A DNA stretch of 64,000 nt from Nostocoides sp. F2B08 (GTDB lineage: Bacteria; Actinomycetota; Actinomycetes; Actinomycetales; Dermatophilaceae). Numbering within the stretch: the stretch's first letter is position 1; every line of letters starts with the position of its first letter. The position numbers and the translations under genes are program-made. The notes below the pieces were generated by a model. The model saw nothing but the letters and a program-made list of their open reading frames with translations, was not told where the DNA came from and did no database searches. The stretch covers positions 682,001-746,000 of the forward strand of contig NZ_WESE01000001.1 of NCBI RefSeq assembly GCF_009184895.1, given 5' to 3'. Positions 1 to 7,716 of this stretch are shown in pieces.

Positions 1-1
1 C

Positions 2-505
2 GGCTACGTCGAGGACACGCTGGGTGAGGACGGCGACCCGCTCGACGCGCTCGTCCTGCTCGACGAGCCGACCTGGCCCGGCTGCCTGGTCCGGGCCAGA
101 CCGATCGGCCTGTTCCACATGCGTGACGAGGCCGGCGGTGACGACAAGCTGCTGTGCATCCCCGCCGGCGACCCGCGCAAGACGCACATCACCGAGCTCG
201 AGCACATCAACGAGTTCGACCGGCTCGAGATCCAGCACTTCTTCGAGACCTACAAGGACCTCGAGCCGGGCAAGTCGGTGGAGGGCGCGCACTGGGCGGG
301 CCGCACGGAGGCCGAGCGGGTCGTCGTCGAGGCGCTCGAGCGGGCCAAGGCGGCCGGCATGTCGACGGCGCGGTGGCGGATGCCGGCCGCACACCACACC
401 GAGAGCCAGGCCGAGCGACCCGAGAAGTGGACCGAGGCGCACGCTGCCTCGGCGGCCCGGGCCCGCGAGGAGCTGGCGACCAAGGAGCGCCCGCTCAGCG
501 ACTGA
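2..505 (+). CDS. ppa: Inorganic pyrophosphatase, family I (5' partial)
   Basis: The gene begins before the window; the readable frame starts at base 2 and gives the last 167 residues. Fragment residues 10-16 are the family signature DGDPLDA, whose aspartates bind Mg2+, followed by the core strands around PIGLFHM and DDKLLCIPAGD. The enzyme hydrolyses cytosolic pyrophosphate to phosphate, pulling nucleic acid and aminoacyl-tRNA synthesis forward. About 45 charged residues follow the usual end of the fold (after ERAKAAG), a low-complexity tail. A membrane H+-pyrophosphatase lies at 18.7-21.0 kb, so this genome has both soluble and energy-conserving PPi hydrolysis. The identity is secure; the missing N-terminus is only a window edge. 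Confidence 0.95.
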   Translation, partial: GYVEDTLGEDGDPLDALVLLDEPTWPGCLVRARPIGLFHMRDEAGGDDKLLCIPAGDPRKTHITELEHINEFDRLEIQHFFETYKDLEPGKSVEGAHWAGRTEAERVVVEALERAKAAGMSTARWRMPAAHHTESQAERPEKWTEAHAASAARAREELATKERPLSD

Positions 506-604
506 GCGGGGGGCCGAGCCGAAGCGGCTGAGCGGGAGAGGCTGAGCCGGAGGGACAGAGTCGCTCGGGCCCGCAGGTGCTGCCATCCGTGGGAGAGTTG
601 CGCC

Positions 605-1948
605 GTGAGCACCGCGTCCAGGACCACAGACAGCACAACCACCGGCACAACCACGACGGCCACGGGCGACGCCGCCCCGGCGAGCAGCTCTGTCGGGGTC
701 TACTCCGAAGCCGGCCGGCTGCGGACCGTTCTCGTGGCGGCCCCCGGGCTCGCGCATACCCGGTTGACGCCCGACACGTGCAAGGACCTGCTGTTCGACG
801 AGGTGCTCTGGGTCGAGCGCGCCCGCGCCGACCACGAGGAGTTCCGGTCCCGGATGACCGAGCGGGGCATCGAGGTGCTCGAGCTGAACGAGATGCTCAC
901 CGAGGTCGTGGCCGACCCGGAGGCCCGCGACTGGATCCTCGACCGGCGGATCACGATCGAGGACGTCGGAATCGGCCTGGCGGACCCGACCCGGGAGTGG
1001 CTCACGTCACTCACCCCGGACGACCTCGCGGCGCATCTCGTTGGCGGGGTGTCCTACAGCGAGCTGCCGGAGGAGTTCGGCGGCGCGTTCCTGACCGTCC
1101 TGCGCGACGGGCTGCGCGACCAGCACCACTGGATCCTGCCCCCACTGCCGAACACCCTGTTCATGCGGGACAACACGTCGTGGATCTATGGCGGGGTGAC
1201 GCTCAACCCGATGTACTGGCCGGCTCGGCGCCCGGAGACTCTGCTGACCGCGGCGATCTACAAGTTCCACCCGCGGTTCGTCGACGCGCGGTTCTCGGTG
1301 TGGTTCGGCGACCGCGACGAGCCGGGTCGGGCGGGGGCGCACGGCTCATCGGGCGCGACGCTCGAGGGCGGCGACGTCATGCCCATCGGTCGCGGCACGG
1401 TGCTCGTCGGCATGGGCGAGCGCACCTCGCACCAGGCGATCACCCAGCTGGCCCGGTCCATGTTCGAGCAGGGCGCGGCCGAGCGGGTCGTCATCGCAGG
1501 CCTGCCGCATTCGCGGGCCGCGATGCACCTCGACACCGTCTTCACGTTCTGCGACGCCGAGACCGTCACCGCCTTCGGCCCGGTCGTCGACCACATCGTG
1601 CCCCTCGTGGTGCGGCCGTCCTCCTCGAGTCCCTCGGGTCTGGAGATCGAGCGGGCCCCCGGCTCGTTCGTCGACGCCGTCGGCTCAGCGCTCGGGGTGT
1701 CGCTGCGGGTCGTCGAGACCGGCGGCGACGTCTACGGCATGCACAGGGAGCAGTGGGACGACGGCAACAACGTCGTCGCACTCGAGCCGGGCGTGGTCAT
1801 CGGCTACGACCGCAACACCCACACCAACCGGCTGCTGCGCAAGGCGGGGATCGACGTCATCGAGATCTCGGCCTCCGAGCTCGGCCGCGGCCGTGGCGGC
1901 GGGCGTTGCATGACATGTCCGATCTCGAGGGACGCGCTGTACGACTGA
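605..1948 (+). CDS. arcA: Arginine deiminase
   Basis: This 447-residue protein converts L-arginine to citrulline and ammonia, the first step of the arginine deiminase pathway. The family landmarks are present in order: FMRDNTSW (substrate binding), [20 protein letters not shown] with the catalytic His, and the C-terminal GGGRCMTCP containing the nucleophilic Cys (about residue 435). The start is GTG at 605, preceded by GGGAGAG at good spacing. No arcB or arcC lies next to it, so in this window it stands alone; the step may provide ammonia for acid tolerance or nitrogen. The N-terminal 30 residues are Ser/Thr-rich and poorly conserved. The neighbouring guanidinium exporter is convergent, not in the same operon. 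Confidence 0.95.
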   Translation: MSTASRTTDSTTTGTTTTATGDAAPASSSVGVYSEAGRLRTVLVAAPGLAHTRLTPDTCKDLLFDEVLWVERARADHEEFRSRMTERGIEVLELNEMLTEVVADPEARDWILDRRITIEDVGIGLADPTREWLTSLTPDDLAAHLVGGVSYSELPEEFGGAFLTVLRDGLRDQHHWILPPLPNTLFMRDNTSWIYGGVTLNPMYWPARRPETLLTAAIYKFHPRFVDARFSVWFGDRDEPGRAGAHGSSGATLEGGDVMPIGRGTVLVGMGERTSHQAITQLARSMFEQGAAERVVIAGLPHSRAAMHLDTVFTFCDAETVTAFGPVVDHIVPLVVRPSSSSPSGLEIERAPGSFVDAVGSALGVSLRVVETGGDVYGMHREQWDDGNNVVALEPGVVIGYDRNTHTNRLLRKAGIDVIEISASELGRGRGGGRCMTCPISRDALYD

Positions 1949-1968
1949 CGGCCCTTCGCGCGCACGGC

Positions 1969-2012
1969 AGAACCTCGCCGGCGAGACGAACCTTCCTCTG
2001 CGAGACGGTTCT
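1969..2012. terminator. Possible bidirectional terminator between arcA and gdx
   Basis: Between the two convergent genes there is an outer inverted repeat AGAACC (1969-1974) / GGTTCT (2007-2012) around a perfect 12-base palindrome CTCGCCGGCGAG (1974-1985). No T-tract follows, as is common for terminators in high-GC actinobacteria. The role is inferred from position. Confidence 0.35.
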
Positions 2013-2093
2013 TCCGTGGATCACGCGCAACTGCGAGCGCGCTCAGGAAGGACCGGCGCACGGCGGATCATCGGTCGCGGGACCCGGCAACGA

Positions 2094-2408
2094 TCAGCTG
2101 ACGAGCTTGAGCCCGACGATGCCCGAGATGATGAGCAGCAGGAACACGACCCGCGCGAGGGTGACGGGTTCGGTGCCGGAGACCATGGCATACACGACGG
2201 TCAGCGACGCCCCGATGCCGACCCAGACCGCATAGGCGGTACCCGTCGGCAACGTGCGCATCGCGTAGGCGAGTCCGCCCATGCTCAGCACGAGCGCCAC
2301 ACTGAACACGATCGTCGGCCCCGGGCGGCTGAACCCCTCGGAGCGCCCGAGCGCGGTGGCCCAGACGGCCTCCAGCACACCGGAGATGACGAGAACGATC
2401 CATGCCAT
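2094..2408 (-). CDS. gdx: Guanidinium exporter, SMR family (Gdx/SugE)
   Basis: This 104-residue, four-helix small multidrug resistance protein belongs to the Gdx/SugE branch. Helix 1 has the essential proton/substrate Glu in the LEAVWATAL context and is followed by SEGFSR; the second half contains PTGTAYAVW and SGIVGLK, all typical of guanidinium exporters rather than EmrE-type drug pumps. It works as a dual-topology dimer exchanging guanidinium for protons across the membrane. ATG at 2408 is chosen because AGGAGGG sits 5 nt upstream; a longer in-frame version would start inside the tRNA-side leader. A guanidine-III riboswitch directly precedes it, which independently supports the substrate. 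Confidence 0.93.
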   Translation of the reverse strand: MAWIVLVISGVLEAVWATALGRSEGFSRPGPTIVFSVALVLSMGGLAYAMRTLPTGTAYAVWVGIGASLTVVYAMVSGTEPVTLARVVFLLLIISGIVGLKLVS

Positions 2409-2409
2409 G

Positions 2410-2429
2410 ACGGCCCTCCTACGGGCCGT
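2410..2429 (-). promoter_or_regulatory. Shine-Dalgarno sequestering hairpin of gdx
   Basis: On the minus strand ACGGCCC (2429-2423), a 6-nt loop and GGGCCGT (2416-2410) form a perfect 7-bp hairpin. It captures most of the AGGAGGG ribosome binding site (2420-2414). Its 5' arm is the same ACGGC segment that the riboswitch needs for its pseudoknot, so the two structures exclude each other. This predicts translational ON control by guanidinium. Confidence 0.75.
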
Positions 2430-2464
2430 CTTGTCGCTGTCCGGGTACGGCGCCCCTCGTCCGG
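2423..2464 (-). promoter_or_regulatory. Guanidine-III riboswitch (ykkC-III class)
   Basis: Read on the minus strand, this element begins CCGGACGAGG, continues GCGCCGTACCCGG and ends GACAAGACGGCCC. From memory it matches the guanidine-III aptamer of known actinobacterial structure almost base for base: a CCGG/CCGG first helix and a GCCGT/ACGGC pseudoknot holding guanidinium. It lies directly upstream of the gdx ribosome binding site. A plausible promoter -10 (TACCCT, minus strand 2495-2490) and a 7-bp hairpin (2465-2482) lie just upstream of the aptamer. The class is known to control SMR exporters in actinobacteria. Confidence 0.9.
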
Positions 2465-2529
2465 GGATCGCTGCGGCGATCCTCACCCAAGGGTAGCAAC
2501 GGCTTCCTCGGCAACGAGACACAGCGATC

Positions 2530-2558
2530 GTGCCCCCGACGCGAGGCGTCGGGGGCAC
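2530..2558 (-). terminator. Terminator after tRNA-Thr
   Basis: A perfect 13-bp inverted repeat (GTGCCCCCGACGC, loop GAG, and its complement) lies 4 bases beyond the 3' CCA of the tRNA and before the gdx leader. No T-run follows. Its strength and position suggest that it ends the tRNA transcript and isolates it from the riboswitch. Confidence 0.7.
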
Positions 2559-2562
2559 GTGG

Positions 2563-2639
2563 TGGAGCCGCCTGTGGGAATCGAACCCACGACCTATTCA
2601 TTACGAGTGAATCGCTCTGGCCGACTGAGCTAAGGCGGC
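2563..2639 (-). tRNA. tRNA-Thr (anticodon CGT)
   Basis: The minus strand folds as a complete cloverleaf: acceptor GCCGCCT pairing with AGGCGGC, D-arm TTAGCTCAG, anticodon stem ATTCA/TGAAT with loop CTCGTAA (anticodon CGT, reading ACG), and T-arm GTGGGTTCGATTCCCAC. Discriminator U (2566) and an encoded CCA (2565-2563) follow. It is complete and apparently functional. Confidence 0.97.
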
Positions 2640-2693
2640 GCGCCGGACTACTATACGAGGTCCGGTGGAGCAGGACCAATCAGCTTCAGCGGG

Positions 2694-4298
2694 TCAGCAG
2701 CGCAGGCCGTCCTCGGGCACGGTGCCGTCGATGAAGAAGGCGTCCACCGCGTCGTCGACGCACGCGTTGCTCCGGGTGTATGCGGTGTGCCCGTCCCCGT
2801 CGAAGCTCACCAGGACCCCGTTCTCGAGCTGATCGGCGAGCCGCTCGGACCACTCGAACGGTGTCGCAGGATCGCGCGTGGTGCCGACCACGACGATCGG
2901 CTCGCTGCCGGCTGCAGTGATCTCACGAGGCCCGCCGCCGACGGGTTCGTGCGGCCAGAAGCCGCACGTCATCGTGGACCAGGTGAGGAATCTCCCCCAC
3001 GTGGGAGCGAGCTCCTCGGCCTGCGCCTCAGCGGACTCGAAGTCGGCGATGTCGTCGGACTCGGGCCGGTCGAGGCAGTTGACGGCATAGATGACCTCGA
3101 GGATGTTGCTCGTGTACGCCCCGCTCGGAGTCCGGAACGCGTAGGCGTTGGCCAGCGCCATCAGCTCGGTCGCGTCGTCACGCTCGACGACGTCGCGCAG
3201 CGCGTCCGTGAGGAAGGACCACATCCCCTGGTCGTACATCGCCTGGGCGATGCCCACCACGGCCCAGCCCTCGCTCATCGTGTCCAGTCGGGCGTCGCCG
3301 GTGATCGGCACGGGGTCGGTGTCGAAGCGCTCCATGAGGTCGCGCATGCCCTCCATGACCTCGTCGACGGTGTCGCCGAGCGGGCAGTCCCCCTCGTCGA
3401 TGCAGTCCTGGGCCCACGCGGCCGAGGCGCGGTCGAAGCCCTCGGCCTGCCCACGGTTGACCTCCTGCAGGGTGAGGTCGGGCGCGAGCGCACCGTCGAG
3501 GACGAAACGTCCGACCCGGTCGGTGAACTGCTCGGCATAGACCGTGCCGAGGTAGGTGCCGTAGGACTTGCCGAGGTAGGTGAGGCGCTCCTCCCCCAAT
3601 GCGGCTCGAAGGATGTCCATGTCCTTGGCGGCGTCGACGGTGGAGACGTTGGCCAGCAGCGCGCCGGCTGCGGCGTCGCACGCTTGGGCGAAGCCGTCCG
3701 ACTTCGTGGCGAAGTCCTCGCGCTCGCCGGCGTCGTCGGGCGTCGGGTCCATGCCCAGGAAGTCGTCGAGCTCGGGGTCGGACACGCAGTCGACCGGTGC
3801 CGAGCGACCGACACCGCGCGGGTCGAAGCCGACGATGTCGAAGCGCTCGCGCACCTCGGGCCCGACGATGACGTCCGCGGCTGCGGCGTAGTCGACCCCC
3901 GACCCACCGGGCCCGCCGGGGTTGACCACGAGCGAGCCGATCCTGTTGCGGCTGCTGCCGGCCGGAACCTTGAGCACGCTGATCTCGATCGTCTCGCCCT
4001 CGGGATCGGCATAGCTGAGCGGGACGGTCAGCTCCGCGCACTCCCCGGGTCCGCAGTCCACCCAGTCGAGCTGCTGCTCGTAGAAGGCCGCGAGGTCGTC
4101 CTGACCGTCGGGCACTGCGGTCGTCGAGGCGTCGGCGGTCCGGGTCTCCTCCGCCGACTGGCCGGGGAGCCGGTCGGTGATCTCGGTGCACCCGGCGACG
4201 AGGGTCGCCGCGAGAGCGGCCGAGATGGTGAGTGCAGCGCGGCGGCGACCGGATCGCGGCCGTCTGCCGGGGTGGGTATGCGCGGGCATGGCCGACAA
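2694..4298 (-). CDS. Secreted alpha/beta-hydrolase lipoprotein (TAP-like peptidase)
   Basis: This 534-residue protein has a signal peptide with a lipobox (TLVAGC, Cys about residue 37), so it should be anchored on the outer face of the membrane. The mature part is an alpha/beta hydrolase of the tripeptidyl-aminopeptidase group: oxyanion loop VNPGGPGGSG, nucleophile elbow GKSYGTYLG, the TAP-like C-terminal domain with TTRDPATPFEW, and the catalytic His in DGDGHTAY. Such enzymes release N-terminal peptides or cleave esters; the exact substrate cannot be read. The start is probably TTG at 4298, 6 nt after GAGGTGAG; an ATG lies at 4289. holB is only 7 bases upstream on the same strand. Confidence 0.88.
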   Translation of the reverse strand: MSAMPAHTHPGRRPRSGRRRAALTISAALAATLVAGCTEITDRLPGQSAEETRTADASTTAVPDGQDDLAAFYEQQLDWVDCGPGECAELTVPLSYADPEGETIEISVLKVPAGSSRNRIGSLVVNPGGPGGSGVDYAAAADVIVGPEVRERFDIVGFDPRGVGRSAPVDCVSDPELDDFLGMDPTPDDAGEREDFATKSDGFAQACDAAAGALLANVSTVDAAKDMDILRAALGEERLTYLGKSYGTYLGTVYAEQFTDRVGRFVLDGALAPDLTLQEVNRGQAEGFDRASAAWAQDCIDEGDCPLGDTVDEVMEGMRDLMERFDTDPVPITGDARLDTMSEGWAVVGIAQAMYDQGMWSFLTDALRDVVERDDATELMALANAYAFRTPSGAYTSNILEVIYAVNCLDRPESDDIADFESAEAQAEELAPTWGRFLTWSTMTCGFWPHEPVGGGPREITAAGSEPIVVVGTTRDPATPFEWSERLADQLENGVLVSFDGDGHTAYTRSNACVDDAVDAFFIDGTVPEDGLRC

Positions 4299-4305
4299 CG
4301 CTAGC

Positions 4306-5445
4306 TCACCTCGGGAGGCGGAGAGAGACCGCCATCGCCTCGAGGGCGAGCAGCGGGGGGACGTTGGCGTCGATGCGCTCGCGGGCCTGGCCGATCGCGT
4401 CCATGGCGTGCAGGATCTCCTCTGGGCTGAGAGTCGAACGGAGCTGGTCGACGACGCCGCGGTGGTCGGCGTTGACGAGCTCGACGGGGGCGTGGGCAGC
4501 CGAGACGAGCGCGTCGCGGTAGATCGAGAGCAGGTCGATGAGGGCGCGGTCGACCATGTCCCGGGCGAAGCGCTTGGCGCGGACCTTCTGGTCGTCCTCC
4601 AGCGCTTTGAGCTGGGAGCGGATGTGCGGCGGCTGGGTGCGGGCGCCGGGGTCGGCCCCGAGCGTCTCGAGCAGTCGGGCCCGTTCGGCCGCGTCGCGCT
4701 CCGCGGAGCTGGACTCTCCCTCCTCGTCGGCGATCGAGGCGATCAGAGCCGCCGCGGCGACGGCGTCGCCGACCGTGCGGATGCGACTCGCGAGGGTGAG
4801 GATCTCGTGACGCCTCGTTCGGGCCCCGTCATCGCGGGCGAGCCTGCGGGCCAGGCCGATGTGGGACTGGGCGGCCCGGGCGGCATAGAGCGCCATGGAG
4901 AGGTCGATACCGTCGCGGCGGTGCAGCAGCGCGGCGACGTCGGCCGCAGCAGGAGTCCGGAGTCGAACGGCCCTGGTCCGCGAGCGGACGGTGACGAGGA
5001 CGTCCTCCGGGGAGGGCGTGCAGAGCATCCACACCGTGCGAGGAGTCGGCTCCTCCAACGCCTTGAGCAGGGCGTCGGCGGCCTGTTCGGTGAGCCGGTC
5101 GGCGTCCTCGATGATGACGACCCGCCACCGACCCAGGGAGGGGCGGCGAGCGGCCTCCTGGACGAGCTCACGCGCCTCCTTGACCTTGATCGACAGGCCC
5201 TCGGTAGCCACGATGGTCACGTCGGCGTGGGTGCCGTCCATGGCGGTGCGGCACTCGCGGCATGTGCCGCAGCCGGCCGATGCGCACTGCAGGGCGGCGG
5301 CGAAGGCCCGGGCCGCGTTGGACCGACCCGAGCCGGGGGGGCCGGTGAAGAGCCACGCATGGGTCATCGACTCGGGCTCCCGAACGGCTCGGTCGAGCAC
5401 AGCGACCGCCTGCTCCTGTCCGACGACGTCGTCCCAGACGCTCAC
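4306..5445 (-). CDS. holB: DNA polymerase III delta' subunit
   Basis: This 379-residue AAA+ protein is part of the clamp loader that opens the beta sliding clamp. It begins SVWDDVVGQ and has a P-loop-like GPPGSGRS in which Arg replaces the Walker Lys, a known feature of non-ATPase delta' subunits. A four-Cys zinc module (C..GCGTCREC) and the IEDADRLTEQAADALLKALEEP segment, matching the delta'/gamma family, follow. Start GTG at 5445 overlaps the tmk stop by 4 bases (GTGA), so the two genes are translationally coupled. The pair tmk-holB is a common bacterial arrangement. Confidence 0.95.
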   Translation of the reverse strand: MSVWDDVVGQEQAVAVLDRAVREPESMTHAWLFTGPPGSGRSNAARAFAAALQCASAGCGTCRECRTAMDGTHADVTIVATEGLSIKVKEARELVQEAARRPSLGRWRVVIIEDADRLTEQAADALLKALEEPTPRTVWMLCTPSPEDVLVTVRSRTRAVRLRTPAAADVAALLHRRDGIDLSMALYAARAAQSHIGLARRLARDDGARTRRHEILTLASRIRTVGDAVAAAALIASIADEEGESSSAERDAAERARLLETLGADPGARTQPPHIRSQLKALEDDQKVRAKRFARDMVDRALIDLLSIYRDALVSAAHAPVELVNADHRGVVDQLRSTLSPEEILHAMDAIGQARERIDANVPPLLALEAMAVSLRLPR

Positions 5446-6071
5446 GATGCGGCCCCGTCGAGCAGCAGGCGGACCCGCGCCCACACGTCGTCGGCCACCC
5501 CGTCCGGGTCGCCCGTGCCGTTCACGACGAGATAGCGGTCGGGAGCGGTTGCTGCGAGGGCGTGGAAGTGGGAGCGGACCGCCTCGTGGAAGCCGTCCGC
5601 CTCGGATTCGAGCCGGTCGTGCACCTCGCCACGGCGTCGCCGACCCTCCTCGGCGGTGATGTCGACGATGACGGTCAGGTCGGGCACGAGCCCGTCGACC
5701 GCCCACATCTGCAGGCGGTGGACCTCGTCGGCGCCCAGCTCGCGGCCGGCGCCCTGATACGCGACCGAGGAGTCGGTGTAGCGGTCGCTGATGACGACCC
5801 GGCCCGCCGTCAGCGCCGGACGCACGACCTCGTCGACGTGCTGGGCCTTGTCGGCGGCGAAGATCAGCGCCTCGGCCCGCGGACTCATCGGGTCGCCGTG
5901 CAGGACGAGGTCGCGCAACCGCCGCCCGAGCACCGTGCCGCCCGGCTGGCGCGTCAGCACCGGATCGTGCCCGGAGCCGCGAAGGCGGTCGGCGAGCAGC
6001 CGCACTTGGGTCGACTTGCCGGCACCGTCACCGCCCTCGAAGGCGATGAACACCCCGCGATCTCCACTCAC
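5442..6071 (-). CDS. tmk: Thymidylate kinase
   Basis: This 209-residue kinase phosphorylates dTMP to dTDP with ATP. The P-loop FEGGDGAGKST is at residues ~8-18, followed by the Arg of RQPGG and the substrate motif SDRYTDSSVAYQGAGR. The lid segment EEGRRRRGE carries arginines. GTG at 6071 is chosen because the family normally begins a few residues before the first strand; an upstream GTG at 6101 would add ten unconserved residues. It overlaps holB by GTGA. The 142 bases between it and the MerR gene hold no gene but include a 20-base direct repeat. Confidence 0.95.
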   Translation of the reverse strand: MSGDRGVFIAFEGGDGAGKSTQVRLLADRLRGSGHDPVLTRQPGGTVLGRRLRDLVLHGDPMSPRAEALIFAADKAQHVDEVVRPALTAGRVVISDRYTDSSVAYQGAGRELGADEVHRLQMWAVDGLVPDLTVIVDITAEEGRRRRGEVHDRLESEADGFHEAVRSHFHALAATAPDRYLVVNGTGDPDGVADDVWARVRLLLDGAAS

Positions 6072-6164
6072 CCACCGAAGCCTAGGCGACCGTCCCGACA
6101 CCGGTGCCGGGACGGTCGCCGAGGGCTGGGGCCGCGTGTCGAAGCCAGCTCAGCCAGCCTGCTG

Positions 6165-6248
6165 TTCCTGGCGGTCGGCGTTGGCGTGCCCCCGAGCCGA
6201 CAGGTACGGCGAGTCAGCGGCCGCGAGTTTCCTGGCGGTCGGCGTTGG
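6165..6248. repeat. 20-bp direct repeat at the 3' end of the MerR gene
   Basis: TTCCTGGCGGTCGGCGTTGG occurs at 6165-6184 and again, identically, at 6229-6248, 64 bp apart. The second copy encodes the last residues of the MerR protein (NADRQE); the first is downstream of its stop and out of frame with it. It looks like the scar of a local duplication. Confidence 0.8.
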
Positions 6249-7008
6249 AATGGATCGCGTCGCGGACGTACTGCGCCATGCCCGGACGGATCTTCTCGTA
6301 GCTCGCCGTGAACCGCGGGTCGGCGAGGTACATGTCGCCGAGGTTGCGGTGGAACTGCGGCGAGCAGGCGTAGAACCGCTCGTCGATCTGCCGCCGCGCG
6401 GCCTCGGCGGCGTTCATCGCCGCCTCGGACGTAGCCGGCTCACCGGACTCCATGGCGGCGACGAAGGCGGCGTTGATCGCGTCCGTCTCGTCCTTGACCG
6501 CCTGCCAGTCGGCCTTCGTGTATGCGCTGGTCCGGGTCTGCGACTGGGCCCACGCGTCACTGTCGCCCCAGCGCTCCTCGGCCTCACGCGCATACGCATC
6601 GTCGAATCCCTCGCCGAAGAGCTCTCGCAGCTCGGCGGGGGTCGCTGCCCGCTCACTCATCTCTGCCTCCATCATCGTGTCGATCGCGGCGACGAGACCG
6701 GTCATCTCGTCGATCCGCGCGAGCACCGCCGCCCGTTGGCGGCGGAGGTGGTCGACGACCGGCGCACCTCCGTCCAGCAGCTCCCCGATCTCGTCGAGGC
6801 CGAGGTCGAGCCGCCGGTACACGACGATCGCGGCGAGGCGCTCGAGGTCCGCCTGCGTGTAGAGGCGGTAGCCGGCGTGGGTGCGCTCGCTCGGCCGGAG
6901 CAGCCCGATCTCGTCGTAGTGGTGCAGCGTGCGCACCGTGACGCCGTACTCACGGGCCACCTGCCCGACGGTGAGCGCTGCGTCGATCTCGGCGCGGTCG
7001 GTCGTCAT
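6214..7008 (-). CDS. MerR family regulator with TipAS-like domain
   Basis: This 264-residue protein has an N-terminal MerR winged helix (LTVGQVAREYGVTVRTLHHYDEIG, then GYRLYTQADLERL), a coiled coil around residues 80-110, and a C-terminal domain ending YACSPQFHRNLGDMYLADP. That order matches TipA of Streptomyces, whose C-terminal domain captures thiopeptide antibiotics and activates transcription. The TipAS Cys seen in family members may correspond to YACSP. ATG at 7008 overlaps the stop of the HEAT gene by one base (TGATG), so both are probably one operon. No thiopeptide or efflux genes adjoin it; the ligand is unknown. Confidence 0.88.
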   Translation of the reverse strand: MTTDRAEIDAALTVGQVAREYGVTVRTLHHYDEIGLLRPSERTHAGYRLYTQADLERLAAIVVYRRLDLGLDEIGELLDGGAPVVDHLRRQRAAVLARIDEMTGLVAAIDTMMEAEMSERAATPAELRELFGEGFDDAYAREAEERWGDSDAWAQSQTRTSAYTKADWQAVKDETDAINAAFVAAMESGEPATSEAAMNAAEAARRQIDERFYACSPQFHRNLGDMYLADPRFTASYEKIRPGMAQYVRDAIHSNADRQETRGR

Positions 7009-7622
7009 CACACCTCCGATGGTGGGGGCTGACGTCGCGTGAGGGTCAAGTCGTTCTCCCGGATGACCTCGAGCACCCATCGCGCGTGATCGCCCACCGC
7101 GGGGTCCGGGTGCTCGAGCAGCGGCAGCAGGTGCGGTACCGCATGCGGACCGAAGGATGCGAGATCGCGCGTCAGTTCCGTCCGGCGGTCGTCGCCGCCG
7201 CGGCCGAGGTATGCAGTGAGCGCCGGGATCGCCGACGGGTCGCCTAGGCGGGTGAGGACGAAGCGGGCCTTTGCGGCGACGTCGTCGTCTGCGTCGGCGG
7301 TGAGCCCGACGACGGCACCCACAGCGGACGGGTCGCCGATCTTGCCGACGAGGTGTGCGGCCGTGTGCCGCACCCGGGGGCGCGGGTCCTCGAGGGCGGC
7401 CACCGCATACGGCAGGGCGGCGTCGGGCACCCGGGCGAGCACCCACGTGAGCGTCTCGCGGACGAAGTGGTCCGGCTCCTCCCAGAGGCGGGCGGCGACG
7501 CGGCCCGCGACCTCCGGCCGGACCAGAGAGCCGAGCGCGAGCGCCGCGCGCTGACGCACGCTCTCGTGCGGGTGTTTCAGCCCGAGGAGCACCTCGGCGA
7601 GTGCCTCACGCTGCGCGGCCAA
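7008..7622 (-). CDS. HEAT repeat protein
   Basis: This 204-residue soluble protein is built of about five helical HEAT/PBS-lyase repeats, visible as recurring patterns such as HESVRQRAALALGSL, RPRVRHTAAHLVGKIGDP, DDVAAKARFVLTRLGDP and DPAVGDHARWVLEVI. Such scaffolds bind proteins or act as small regulators; no catalytic residues are visible. The start is TTG at 7622, the first possible one after an in-frame TGA, with AAAGGA 6 nt upstream. It is coupled to the MerR gene, which suggests a shared role, perhaps modulating the regulator. The specific function is unknown. Confidence 0.8.
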   Translation of the reverse strand: MAAQREALAEVLLGLKHPHESVRQRAALALGSLVRPEVAGRVAARLWEEPDHFVRETLTWVLARVPDAALPYAVAALEDPRPRVRHTAAHLVGKIGDPSAVGAVVGLTADADDDVAAKARFVLTRLGDPSAIPALTAYLGRGGDDRRTELTRDLASFGPHAVPHLLPLLEHPDPAVGDHARWVLEVIRENDLTLTRRQPPPSEV

Positions 7623-7642
7623 CTGTCATCCTTTTCGTCCTC

Positions 7643-7703
7643 GGGAAGAAACCGTCAACATCGGGAGACAAGAGATCCTTCCCGAAGCGTCGGTTTCCTT
7701 CCC
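7643..7703 (-). terminator. Nested inverted repeat after the acyl-CoA synthetase gene
   Basis: GGGAAGAAACCG (7643-7654) pairs with CGGTTTCCTTCCC (7691-7703) with one bulge, enclosing a second stem CGGGA (7662-7666) / TCCCG (7680-7684). It lies between the acyl-CoA synthetase stop and the HEAT gene start. It probably ends or attenuates the topA transcript; no T-run follows. Confidence 0.45.
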
Positions 7704-7716
7704 ACGGAAGTAAAGC

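Noticed and set aside
2787-4304. 505-codon plus-strand frame opposite the TAP-like hydrolase
   Set aside because: Antisense shadow; the opposite strand has lipobox, GxSxG and His motifs.
4306-5445. Inactivating mutation in holB because the Walker Lys is Arg
   Set aside because: Delta' subunits commonly lack a working P-loop; the remaining motifs are intact.
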